From: Armigeres subalbatus
Lineage: Eukaryota > Arthropoda > Insecta > Diptera > Culicidae
DNA length: 64,000 nucleotides
Direction: 5' to 3'
NCBI RefSeq assembly: GCF_024139115.2
Contig: NC_085140.1
Span: 162,776,452-162,840,451 of the forward strand
The position numbers and the translations under genes were made by a program. Of the stretch, positions 36,040-46,289 are shown piece by piece. Position 1 is the stretch's first letter. Every line of letters starts with the position of its first letter. The notes below the pieces were generated by a model, which made no database searches, was not told where the DNA came from, and worked only from the letters and a program-made list of their open reading frames with translations.

Positions 36040-36195
36040 GGCAGGATGTATTCTGCTTTTTTTCAAGGGAAAATTATCAGTCAACCGTTTTTCGTTTTAA
36101 AAAATATGTCTGTTTCATGTTTTTGGGCATTTTGTATATTTTTTAAAACGGTTGACTGATAATTTTCCCTTGAAAAAGGCAGAATACATCCTGCC
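36040..36195. mobile_element. Foldback hairpin in the satellite array
   Basis: Inverted arms of about 50 bp begin GGCAGGATGTATTCTGC and include AAGGGAAAATTATCAGTCAA. Just outside the left arm is CGACGTTTCG. Confidence 0.75.
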
Positions 36196-36714
36196 ACGAG
36201 GTTTCTTTCAGCTCCCTATGTATTTTCATGAAATTTGAGCATACGCATGCCCAGTTTCATTGTAATTGGTCCCCTAAATCCGACCCTGATCGAAATTCCA
36301 GAAGGTCACTTTCGATAGCAAACAGAGTTCTTTGAATTTCTGAGGTGTTTCCAGAAATCTGAGCAGTCGCATGCCCACTTTCATTGTAAATATTATGGCC
36401 CCGGCTCTCCCCATTTTGTCCCCTAAATGCGGCTCTGGCTGAAATTTCAGAAGGTCTATTTCAATTTCAAATTCAAACAGAGTTCTTTGAGCTCTTTATG
36501 TTGGCTCATGAAGTTTGAGCGCCGCAGGCTTAGTTCCATTGTAATTGGTGTTACGGCCCCTGCTCTCCCCATTTGACCCCTAGATGCGGTCTTGGTAAGA
36601 GTTTCAGAAGGTCAATGTCAATTGAAAATGAAATTTTTAAAACTTCTGATTTGTAAAGTTTGAGCAGCCACATGCCCATTTCCGCATGCATATTTCATTG
36701 CGAGCCATTTAAAA

Positions 36715-37375
36715 AAAAAACCATTCGTCTTGGGTCTTTGAGGGTTAAGGTCAGCTTTCCCAAAAAAAAATATATATTTTTAGTGCCTCTAAGTATTTTC
36801 AAAATTAAAAAAAAAAAAAATCGAAAAAGTTATGTTTTTAAAGATTGGCCTAACACTTACTCGATTTTGAACGAACATCGAGTACATTTTTTAGGCTGGT
36901 TCACACGTGCAGCACATTTTCAGTTTTTGTTTTTGATTTTTAAAATAGTTAGAGGCTTAAAAAAATATGGATTCTTTTGGAAGGTTGACCTCAATTAAGC
37001 CAAATAATCGAATAAGACAATGAAACGAGATACAATTTTTGACGTGAAAAGTTAATTTCCGTCAAAGGACTATCTTTTCGGAATCAGATGTTTTTCATCT
37101 CTCGTTTACACGTTATCAATAATGAAACAACGAGCAACTGTCATGTTTTTATTCATGACAGCTCTCCGTTGCTTCTTTGATTAGATTGGTGCCTCTGAAA
37201 ATGCGAGGTAAAATTTATTTGAATTCTGGACAGTTTCACCTTAACATTCCTACAGTGCTAAACAAATCTCACACTTACGGTGTTCGGTTCATATTGTCCC
37301 GGATTTGCAATATTTCAGGCATTTCTCAGCCAAATTACCAAGTTTATATACCAAAAATAATCGTCAGCTCATAAA
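36715..37375 (+). repeat. Duplicated segment, uninterrupted copy
   Basis: It starts GGGTCTTTGAGGGTTAAGGT and ends near AATCGTCAGCTCATAAATT. The same sequence occurs at 38040-38291 plus 42951-43340, where the CR1-like LINE splits it at the site corresponding to about 36986. This uninterrupted copy is the empty-site reference. Confidence 0.8.
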
Positions 37376-39311
37376 TTATCCGTGCTCTTTATGTGCTTTC
37401 TTGAATATTGAGCAGCCACATGTCCAGTTTCGATGTAACTGATATTATGACCCCTGCTCTCCTCATTTTGACCCCTGAATCCGGCCCTTGTCGAAATCCC
37501 AGAAGGTCAAATTCAAATTTAAACAGAATTCTTTGAGCTCCTGATGTATTTTCATGATGTTTGAGCAGTCGCATCCCCAGTTTCATTGCAATTGGTGTTA
37601 ATACCCCTGTTGTCCCCATTTTGTCCCCTAAATCCGGCCTTGGCCGAAATTTCAGGAGGTCATTTTCAAACAGAGTTCTTTGAGTTCCTTATGTGCTTTA
37701 ATGAAGTTTGATCAGTCGTATGCCCAGTATCATTTTAACTGATGTCGTGGCCCCTGGATCCGGCCCTTGTCAAAATCTTAGAAGGTAAATTTCAAATTCA
37801 AACAGAATTCTTTGAGCTTTTGATGTGTTTTCATGAAGTTTGAGCAGTCGCATGGTCAGTTTAATTGAAATTAGTGTTATGACCCCTGCTCTCCCTATTT
37901 GACCCCTAGATGCGGCCCTGTTAAGAGTTTCAGAAGGTAAATGAAGGTAAATGGTAAATTGAAAATGAAATTTTTTAAATTTATGTTTTGTAAAGTTTGA
38001 GAAGAAGCATGCCCATTTCCGCATGCAATTTGAAAAAATCCGTCCGTCCTGGGTCTTTGAGGGTTAAGGTCAGCTTTTCCAAAGAACCCATATTTTTGGG
38101 GCCTCTAAGTATTTTTGAAATAAAAAAAAATCGAAAAAGTTGCTATAGATTGGCCTAACATCTACTCGATTTTAAACGAACATCGGGTGAATTTATCAGG
38201 TCGGTTCATACGTACAGAACTTTTTCGGTTTTTGTTTTTGATTTTTTAAATAGTTGGATACTTAAAAAAACATGGGTTCTTTGGGAAAGTTATTTATTTA
38301 TTTATTTATTTATTGATCAATATTTTGTAACTTAAGACTACAGTCTTTTTCATGCTACATCGAGTAATTTTCTAGTAGAATCAGCGCCAATACATTTAAA
38401 CATAAATTTCAACTTTTAACTTTAATCCAACTACTTAAAATGCTCTTTACATCCTCTCTTAAAAACTATAAACGATTTTTCATTGGAAATATATGTAGGC
38501 AAAGAATTCCAGTGTACTACACCTCGCACAAAAAATGAATTCCCGTATTTAGTCGTACAGTAACGCGGTAGTATATATTTTTTGTAACGATTGCTTCGTG
38601 CCATATTTAGTTTGCTGTGTAAATAATCTGGTTGTTTTGAGCTTGACAGTTTGTGCAAAATTAAACAACAACGGAGTTTACTATAATTTTCAAATCGGCA
38701 CCCTACTAATAAGAACTGCAGTTGAGAAACGCTTGTGAACCTATTTATGTTGTAAATATATCTAATACATGAATTTAAAGCAACCTTCAACTTATTAAAC
38801 GTAAAAACTGAAATGGAATCTAGTAGGAAATCGCAACCAATGAAGTAAGGAAGCATAAGGCTTTTGAATAATTTTAATTTTATAGCGGAAGTTAAAAATG
38901 TTGATAATCTGTACAGCGTTCTTAAACAAGCGTAAATTTTCCCACATTGTATCATAACGTGTTTGTCCCATTCAAATTTTGAATCAACGCGGATACCTAA
39001 ACTTGTTGCATTATCAACAAACTCAATAACGTCGTCGTTCAGTTTCAATAATGGTTTAATCGAATTATGGAAAGAGCTATTCGAAATGAAAATAGCTTTT
39101 GTTTTACTAGCATTTAATGATAGCATATTACGTTTAGACCATTCGTGAATTTGTTGTAAATCGGTGTTAATATCCTCAGCGATATCTGCAGCTGACTTTT
39201 TCAAACATGCGTAATATATCTGTGCATCATCCGCAAACAGATGGATTTTGCAGTGCTTTACTATGCACGGTAGATCGTTAATATACAGTGAGAACAAAAT
39301 TGGCCCTAATA

Positions 39312-39518
39312 GGGGCCCTCCTTAGCCGTGCGGTAAGATGCGCGGCTATAAAGCAAGACCATGCTGAGGGTGGCTGGGTTCGATTCCCGGTGCCAGTATA
39401 GGTAACTTGGCTTAGAAACCTCGCAGTTAATAACTGTGGAAGTGCTTAATGAACACTAATCTGCGAGGCGGCAATGTCCCAGTAGGGGATGTAATGCCAA
39501 TGAAGAAGAAGAAGAAGA
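39312..39518 (+). mobile_element. tRNA-derived SINE family 1 inside the CR1-like RT
   Basis: The head reads TTAGCCGTGCGGTAAGATGC (A box) and GGTTCGATTCCCGG (B box) and derives from a tRNA. The body is followed by a (GAA)n tail at 39499-39518. Compared with the copy at 44759-45048 it lacks roughly 80-90 bp just after the tRNA-like head. It is in opposite orientation to the LINE and interrupts its RT between the GVPQGS and LYINDLP motifs. Confidence 0.85.
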
Positions 39519-40826
39519 TGGATCCTTGAGGAACTCCTGATATTATAGGACAAAAATTTGACAAGAAACCATCATGAAAGACAGCCTGGGATCTTGCACT
39601 TAAATAAGATTTAATTAGGGCAACAGCATGATCCGAAAAAGCGAATTGTGTTTTCAATTTGCGACATAATATACTGTGAGAGACGGTATCGAATGCTTTT
39701 GAGAAATCTAAAAGAATGAGAACAACTGGACGTCCGTTGTCGATCACAAAACCAATATCGTCGAGTATTTTAATCATCGCCGTTTTAGTGCTATGTTTTG
39801 AACGGTATCCCTATTGAAATTGATTCAGAAGGTTATGACTGGCTATGAAATTGCAAATGTCAGTTTTAATATTTTTTTCAAACACCTTCGATATTGCACA
39901 AAGGATACTGATCGGTCTGAGGTTTTCCATAGAGGATAAATTTGTTTTTTTCCTTATTGGTAATATTTTCGACTTTTTCCATGATTCCGGAAAAACACTG
40001 GTAGTAACAATGGAATTGAAGAGGAAAGTGAAGGGTTCAATCAATATTGGACAAATAGCTTTCAAAAACTTTATCGGTAACATGTCAAGTCCGATGGCGT
40101 TTGATTTGATGGAATTCATTGCAAAAATCACATCTTCTTGATTAATTCTATTGAAGTAGAAAAGATCACGTTCTGCAACAATTGATTCAGTAATATGATC
40201 GTTAGTTCTAATATCATTTGTGAAACTGTTACAGAAATGTGTGTTGATTTCATTAGCCGAATAATTGATAAACGTCTGTCTTTCGTTTGTCGTTATTCCT
40301 AACTTCCTAATGTTTTTCCACAAATCTTTAGTCGGGAGGTTAAGATCCAGCTTAGAAGCAAAATAGTCTCGTTTTGCAGATCGAATAAGCTTATTTACAA
40401 TGTTTCTAGCTTTTTTTAAATCCAACAAGGTATGAAGGATTTTTGAAATATTTCCATTTTTTATACAGCAAATCTCGATCAACAATTGCTTTACTAATCG
40501 TGTGATTGAACCAAAGATTTCTTCTTTTATTGGATGAAATGCTACGAATAGGCACAAAAGTATTATGTAATGCTATCAACAAAGTAGTAATAAACTCTAG
40601 CTGCTGATTGGAATCAATGGAATTGTAAAATATGCTCCAATCTGCTGAACAAAAAGCATTTACCAGCCCGTCCACCTGTAATGCGTTGTAATCACGAAAC
40701 TCTAACATTTTTGGATGTATTTTGAGATCGAAATCAAGAGATGCAAACACCAGATCGTGATTAGACAATACAGGGACTTCTATCTGACTAAATCTCAACA
40801 CTTTAGAGGTATCATTAGTTAAAATT

Positions 40827-40892
40827 TTTTTTTTTTTTTTTTTGTGTCTTTATTAAAGAGACTTTCAGCCCGAGGCTGGCTCGTCTCCGTAC
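40827..40892 (-). mobile_element. Mini-retroposon, copy 2
   Basis: The insertion in the CR1-like endonuclease is flanked by TAGTTAAAATT (40816-40826 and 40893-40903). On the minus strand it starts GTACGGAGACGAGCCAGCC, contains AATAAAG and ends in an A-run of about 18. Confidence 0.85.
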
Positions 40893-41090
40893 TAGTTAAA
40901 ATTAAATCTAATTGCGAGGCTCCATTGTTATAAAAAAAACGTTGGTTCACTACCTAAACATTGCACAGATAGTGTAGATAAGACGTTACGCAACCTTTCT
41001 GATTTTGAGGAGTTTATCAACATATTTGTGTTGAAATCGCCTAAAAAGTAAAAGTGGCTGTAATTAGCTCCATACGATGACAACAAACAT

Positions 41091-41152
41091 CGGAGACGAG
41101 CCAGCCTCGGGCTGAAAGTCTCTTTAATAAAGACACAAAAAAAAAAAAAAAA
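41091..41152 (+). mobile_element. Mini-retroposon, copy 3
   Basis: Flanked by CAACAAACAT (41081-41090 and 41153-41162). It starts CGGAGACGAGCCAGCC, contains the stem pair GAGAC/GTCTC and AATAAAG, and ends in an A-run of about 18. It is inserted in the CR1-like endonuclease in the antisense direction. Confidence 0.9.
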
Positions 41153-41903
41153 CAACAAACATTCCAAAGATTCAGTACATTCAATTCCAGGTGGATTGTT
41201 AAGACCAATTAATAATAGTTTTTCATTATGTAGAATTAGTTCAATTGTGATGAATTCTGTATTAGAAACACCACTTAGATTGCGTGACTTGGTAATAAAG
41301 TTGAATGGAATTCCTTCTTTAATATACATCATTACTCCTCCTCCTAGACGACCCACTCTATCATGCCTTACTATTTCATAACCGTCAATAGCTAAAACCG
41401 AATTATTAACACTTTCATTCAACCACGTTTCACTTACACATACGATGTCAACGTTACTAATTCTAATGATCTGACGTAGTTCCTCAATTTTGCAGAGTTT
41501 ACGAGCACAAATACTTTGACAATTCACACAACATACAGAAAGCTTATTTTCAAATAGTACGGACTTCATCACAGTACCTGGAATGCACCAGTTTGTCGAG
41601 GTGTAGAAATTTGGATTACTAGCCATTGGAAAAATAAAAATAGTTAGCAATTAAAAGAGGATGATAAAAGAGCATTTCATTTAAGATAACATTCTTCATC
41701 AAAATAATATTTTTATAAACTAATCTATCTATCTATCTGGCGCAAACAGAAAACAAAAACCATATCTTGTATCTCCATCATATCGTGTCCATCACCAATA
41801 GCGCAGCAGCAGCATCACAGCATCTCGAACAAACTTTTAGGAGAGGAATCATGGAATACTGGGAAAGGCGAGGAAGGACAAACAATATCTTAATAGGAAA
41901 AGG

Positions 41904-42674
41904 TTAACGTTGTAAATCATTTTCGGTTGAAACAGCAATCTCCTTTTCGTCGGCAATCTTCTTCACAAATAGAATACCGTTCCGTGTAAACACCCCCCGC
42001 AGTTTACCATCCTTCTTCAGCTGGAGTGCCTTGGATCGTAGATTTCTGACGGCTGGTCCGAGGTTTTCGTTGATGAAAAAACGTTTATCCGTTGAAAAGC
42101 CAAGTCCCAAAAGCGACAGCGAACGAGAGCGAAGGTATCGAGTGTAGAAATCATTGCGCTGACCAGTGATGGCAAATTGTACCAGGATCGTGTAAACATT
42201 TCCAGCCGTGAACGTTCCCTTGTGAAGTCGACGGACGTCGACGAGTGGAAATTCGCTCTGAGAATATCCGAACGTTTTACACCATGTGTGAAAGTAACAC
42301 AACAAGTCTTCTCCAACCACGAATGGTATGCCGCTCACTATGAGATCGTTAATACGAACGGATCTATCCAAAGCCAACGATGTGTTCTCCCGTACGGTGT
42401 CAATAGAGACGGATAGGTTGTCGAACGTGCGTTTGGTTTCCTTCCGTAGTTTTTCGATATCCAAAGCAATATCTTCACGTAGCTTGCCCATTTGTGCTGT
42501 GAGAGAATCACCAAGTTTCTTGAAATCATCTTTCACCGACCGTTGGTATGTTGCCAGTTGAGACTGCATGAGGTTTGCGAGATCCGCCACAGTCATTTCG
42601 TTATCATTACTCTTAGCTGCTGACTTCACAAGTGAGTTACTTCGTAGACGTGTTTGATGATCTTTATCAGCCAT
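41904..42674 (-). CDS. CR1-like LINE ORF1 (coiled coil plus nucleic-acid-binding protein)
   Basis: The complete 256-residue frame starts at an ATG about 275 bp inside the element. Residues about 30-110 form a heptad-rich coiled coil (QSQLATYQRSVKDDFKKLGD and onward), expected to trimerise. Residues about 110-185 look RRM-like (INDLIVSGIPF, VDVRRLHKG, VYTILVQFA). The C-terminal part, FINENLGPAVRNLRSKALQL followed by GVFTRNGILFVKK, has the pattern of the small C-terminal domain found in many insect LINE ORF1 proteins. Such proteins coat the LINE RNA and act as chaperones during integration. The frame is uninterrupted although ORF2 is dead. Confidence 0.75.
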   Translation of the reverse strand: MADKDHQTRLRSNSLVKSAAKSNDNEMTVADLANLMQSQLATYQRSVKDDFKKLGDSLTAQMGKLREDIALDIEKLRKETKRTFDNLSVSIDTVRENTSLALDRSVRINDLIVSGIPFVVGEDLLCYFHTWCKTFGYSQSEFPLVDVRRLHKGTFTAGNVYTILVQFAITGQRNDFYTRYLRSRSLSLLGLGFSTDKRFFINENLGPAVRNLRSKALQLKKDGKLRGVFTRNGILFVKKIADEKEIAVSTENDLQR

Positions 42675-42954
42675 GGTGAGATATCGAAAGTGTTGAACTG
42701 CTCGAAAAACTGGTCCTTTGTTCCCAAAAAGTTGTTTGATTGGAATATCACCATGAATTTATTTTCGCACTTTGTCACGTATTAGCGTATATTTAGTTAA
42801 AAAACTGCACGGTTATAGATTCCTAAGCACATAATTGATATGCTACACAGAGTTTTTTGTATTTAAACCATGGAAAATAGACTTATTTTTCCGTTTGCAC
42901 CGAGACACAGAAATATTACGTGTACTGCATTCTACGTTCGGTTCGACTCGAGTT

Positions 42955-43350
42955 AACCTCAAATAAGCCAAAGAATCGTCTGAGACAATGAAACGAGATA
43001 CAATTTTTGACGGGAAAGGTCAAATTACGTCTAACTTTTCGTAATCCAATATTTTTTCATCTCACGTTTCCAAAGGCACTATCAGTACTGAAACAACGAG
43101 CAACTATAAGCTTTTTATTTATTACAGCTATCCGTCGCTTCTTTGGGTAGATTGGTGCCTCTGAAAATGCGAGGTTAAATTTATTTGGATTCTGGGCCGT
43201 TTCACCTTAACATTACTACAGTGCTCAAAAAATCTCATACTTACGGGTCATATTGTCCCGGATTTACTCAGCAATATCTCAGGCATTTCTCAGCCAAATT
43301 CACATGTCTATATACCCAAAGTAATCGTCAGCTCATAAATTTCCCGAAAC
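42955..43350 (+). repeat. Right half of the duplicated segment split by the LINE
   Basis: It continues the 36986-37375 sequence after the CR1-like insertion (GACAATGAAACGAGATACAA, TTGGTGCCTCTGAAAATGCG). The left half is 38040-38291. Confidence 0.8.
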
Positions 43351-43589
43351 TGACCTCACACCTAAATTCTGTAATCGTTGGTGGAAGGATCATCAGTTGG
43401 CCACTTTTATATGGATGAAAATTGCACACGTAGGGTTACTGCTCCTGGACTTTATCTCATAGGTCCGATATTACATCCCACGAAAAACAAAGCATTGAAA
43501 AGGAATTTGATTTGTTACTTATTTTTGTGATTTTTTTTAGCAGTGAGTACGCATGTTACAAAAAAGAAGCGACGAAATTGGTGCCGTAT

Positions 43590-44150
43590 TTCTTTGTTTC
43601 GCGATGCGATATTCTGGATTTCAGGACTTTGGTCTACCAGGTCAATGACAGTTGGTTCGAAACCAACATCAATCCATGAGGTCCATACATGCCATTAGAG
43701 GTCATGCGCATGATTAACGATTTGGATATGTCCTGTTCTCCAAGTCATTCTGGAGTTGAGACCAATTGATCTACCAAATCAAATGGGCTGAATACAAAGC
43801 CAGTAGCAATCCATGGTGTCCATGCAGACTTTTAGAGGCCATGCGCATGTTTTATGATTTAGATATGTTCCAAGTTCTCCAAATCATTCTGAATTTCAGA
43901 CCAATAACTCTACTAAGTCAAATGGGCTCAATATAAAGCCAATAGCATCCCATGGTATCCGCACAGGCCCTTAGAAGCCATGCGCATGATAAACAATTTA
44001 GATATGGTCAAAGCGGATATTCTTAGTTCTCCAAATAATTCTGGAGTTCAGCTATCCATGTTCTCCACACAGGCCGTTAGAGGTCATGCGCATAGTCTTC
44101 TATTTAGATATGTTCAAATAAGATGTTTTAAGTTCTTTAAATGTTTTGAT
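43590..44150. repeat. Tandem array (about 130-bp units) next to the membrane-protein exons
   Basis: Four imperfect units carry CCATGCGCATG, TTTAGATATG, GTTCTCCAAATCATTCTGGA and ATCCATGGTGTCC. The array ends some 60 bp before a predicted splice acceptor at 44208. Confidence 0.7.
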
Positions 44151-44208
44151 ACTTATCTATCTTACACACAAATCACTCACACTATCAATTGGAATTGCGT
44201 CACCTTAG

Positions 44209-44563
44209 GTCTAGCGCCTTGGGGTGTACTTGCGCTCATCGTGGTCCTCCTAACCGGCACCAATCTGAAAGTTCCAGAGCGAGCAATCGGCAAGAGAAAG
44301 GTATCGTTGATCATAAACTTATGACACCATGGATTACCCCTCTTATGATTGCTGCCTCGATTCGTTATAGCGGCGAAATGACGCGTACAGTGCCGATTTG
44401 CACCAAAAACTCCACTATCCAGGTGCGGATCTCGGTAGGTGGATGTTTGATGTGGCGATTGGAATCGGAAACGTCAGTGTGGTGATCGATACAATTGGAT
44501 GGGATTTACTTTGCAGGCGGATCCAACGTCTTCTTCGACGACGGTTATCTTAGGAATCAGTAA
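44209..44563 (+). CDS. Last three exons of a probable single-pass membrane protein
   Basis: Exons 44209-44300, 44371-44434 and 44517-44563 join into one open frame across introns of 70 bp (44301-44370, GTATCG...TTATAG) and 82 bp (44435-44516, GTAGGT...TTGCAG), the usual size of short insect introns. The first exon begins after an acceptor CACCTTAG and encodes LAPWGVLALIVVLL, a probable transmembrane helix, then the polar stretch KVPERAIGKRK. The next gives a tail with RRNDAYSADLHQKLHYPGAD, and the last ends GGSNVFFDDGYLRNQ and a TAA at 44561-44563. Basic residues after the helix suggest an outside-in topology with a cytoplasmic tail of about 50 residues. I do not recognise the gene. Upstream exons are not identified. 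Unspliced open frames across this stretch are shadows. Confidence 0.55.
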
Positions 44564-44758
44564 CTTCTTCATTGAAACGGGCTTCAGAGTGGTGTTTGCA
44601 GTGCTAGAAGAAGTTGTCCCACTAAAGGCCCGTTTGCCGGCTATCGGTATGTTCCTGTTTGTGATTGGAATACTGGAGGTAATATGTCAATTTTGGTCGA
44701 TCCTCTATCCAAGACGACATGGTCAGTGATGTTTTTCTAAGCTTGATACTAAGGTTGT

Positions 44759-45048
44759 CTTCTTCTTCTTCTTATTGGCATTACATCCCCACACTGGGAC
44801 AGAGCCGCCTCGCAGCTTAGTGTTCATTAAGCATTTCCACAGTTATTAACTGCGAGGTTTCTAAGCCAGGTAACCATTTTTGCATTCGTATATCATGAGG
44901 CTAACACGATGATACTTTTATGCCCAGGGAAGTCGAGCCAATTTCCAATCCGAAAATTGCCTAGACCGGCACTGGGAATCGAACCCAGCCACCCTCAGCA
45001 TGGTCTTGCTTTGTAGCCACGCGTCTTACCGCACGGCTAAGGAGGGCC
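44759..45048 (-). mobile_element. tRNA-derived SINE family 1, complete copy
   Basis: Flanked by CTAAGGTTGT (44749-44758) and CTACGGTTGT (45049-45058), a 9-of-10 target duplication. On the minus strand: GGGCCCTCCTTAGCCGTGCG (A-box region), B box GGGTTCGATTCCC near 44976, a body of about 200 bp, and a (GAA)n tail. It is the reference copy for those at 21985 and 39312. Confidence 0.9.
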
Positions 45049-45058
45049 CTACGGTTGT

Positions 45059-46020
45059 AGTTTCCTTCAATTCTTGATACTACGATTGTAGTTTCCTTCA
45101 ATTCTCCACCAAATCCCAAATCAATCACTGAAGTGTACCGGAGTCAGATGAAGATCGAAAAGACAATTTCATCAATGGATATAACATTACAATTAGGCTT
45201 CGGATTTTTCACTCATATGAATAAAAACCCAGGATTGATCCAAACAGCGGAGTGCAACTTTTCCATGTTCTCCTGTTAGCAAGTGTTCTCAAACAGTATT
45301 TTATCCGGATAGAAAGACGGGTGATAAACTGGTGAACGCCGGCTTGCCAGATAATTTAATTTTACTCATCCAAATTCTCCATCATGCCATTTCTCTAGAT
45401 AATTTTTACAAGCATATTCGCAAAAATGTTGATCCGTGGCTGTATTCGAACCCAAAACATTTTTAAAATGTTTAGACCGCCCACTTCAACCTTATTCACT
45501 TATTCGTTAACTTCAAACGTATCGTGGCGCTGGCGCATTGGCAAATGCAATCACTTTGGAAAGTAAACTGAGCGGCATATGCCCCCGACCCCCAACAAAT
45601 CAAATTGCTATCCATTGCTTTGTTTTTTTTTATGGGATGAATATCGGAGCCGTGAGATGAATTCCAGAAGCTGTTCCCCTATATGAAGCATACCAAGAAG
45701 AGTAATCTGAAGGACAACTAATTTAAATAATAATTTAAACTAGGATATTCAAAAACGACACCAATGAATCCACTGGGCAGAAAACACACAATCGTTAGAA
45801 TTGACAAGTGACTATGCAGGACGGACTAGTCTACTTTTGCCAAATGAACACTGAAGTAGGAATCAGCTCACATAAACCAAGGAGCTAAACTTTAAGTAAA
45901 GTCTAGCTGATTGCATATAAACTTTCTTCAGGAACATGTTTTGGTCAGAATCAGTCCAGTCAGTTGGATGGATTATATGTTTATATGCCGTAAAATAACA
46001 TCTATACTCAGTATTCTGTT
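45059..46020. other. Unassigned sequence
   Basis: No gene or repeat recognised; a short direct repeat, GGTTGTAGTTTCCTTCAATTC-like, occurs at 45052-45100. Confidence 0.3.
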
Positions 46021-46064
46021 TGTTTTTATTTAGTTAGGATTCAATACGACTTATATGAAGTTGT

Positions 46065-46285
46065 TTAAACCTCATTTCTCTCTGCCTTTTTGTACCGTAG
46101 AGCTCCATAGCTCTTGCCATCCGGAAGATGCTTCCAGTCGAACCATTCCTCGAGAACGACGACACGCCACATCGTCCCTGACGCCAATGCCCGGATGAGA
46201 AGCTGAAATTTCCTGATCCCAAATCCTAAGCCCCGTCCATCCTTGAACATTGTAAAAAATCCTCGAGTCACCACGAGTACGCTGG
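46065..46285 (-). CDS. Unrecognised possible terminal exon
   Basis: A minus-strand frame reads GFFTMFKDGRGLGFGIRKFQ, then WRVVVLEEWFDWKHLPDGKS, and ends KKAERNEV at a TAA. An AATAAA follows about 35 bp downstream of the stop (near 46030), which would suit a last exon. The apparent GTG start is an artefact of an open upstream frame. The acceptor is not clear and I recognise no family. GC content is higher than in nearby DNA. Confidence 0.25.
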
Positions 46286-46289
46286 CTTC

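Larger units (their letters stand above)
35620..38040. repeat. Satellite-like array with CCCCTGCTCTCCCCATTT units, two orientations
   Basis: Units of about 150-180 bp recur at 35640-35900, 36200-36680 and 37380-37990. Shared motifs are TTTGAGCAGTCGCATGCCCA, TTCATTGTAATTGG, CCCCTAAATCCGGCC and TTCAGAAGGTCAATTTC. Units at 35640-35900 run opposite to the later ones. A hairpin (36040-36195) and a 650-bp segment (36715-37370) interrupt the array. Confidence 0.75.
38431..41650 (-). pseudogene. CR1-like LINE ORF2 (endonuclease and reverse transcriptase), broken
   Basis: Endonuclease motifs from the N-terminal side are VNCQSI, SETWLNE, RLGGGVMMYI, GDFNTNM and NHDLV. The reverse transcriptase follows, with LRPISILCAISKVFE, LLDFSKAFDTVSHSI, SGVPQGS, LYINDLP, FADDAQIYY and LNASKTKAIF, then the thumb and a C-terminus ending CKEHFK at 38431. 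Breaks: two mini-retroposon insertions in the endonuclease (41091-41152 and 40827-40892), a frameshift near 40405-40420, a nonsense codon at 39811-39813 just before GYRSKHST, and a SINE (39312-39518) between the GVPQGS and LYINDLP motifs. The frame on both sides of the SINE is otherwise kept, so decay is mostly by insertion. Confidence 0.85.
38292..42950 (-). mobile_element. Full-length CR1-like non-LTR retrotransposon
   Basis: The element lies in the second copy of the 36715-37375 segment, so both limits are visible; AGTT flanks it at 38288-38291 and 42951-42954. On the minus strand it has a 5' UTR of about 275 bp, ORF1 (42674-41904), ORF2 (41650-38431) and a short 3' UTR ending in a TAAA-type microsatellite tail, as in CR1-group LINEs. 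Three later insertions disrupt ORF2: mini-retroposons at 41091 and 40827 and a SINE at 39312. Confidence 0.85.

Noticed and set aside
39330..39400. tRNA gene with A and B boxes
   Set aside because: The sequence continues into a conserved SINE body and GAA tail and recurs at 44759 and 21985, so it is a SINE head and not a tRNA gene.
44499..44729. 76-residue hydrophobic frame over the last membrane-protein exon
   Set aside because: It uses an intronic start and a frame different from the spliced product; the spliced reading with two consensus introns is preferred, though an alternative acceptor cannot be fully excluded.
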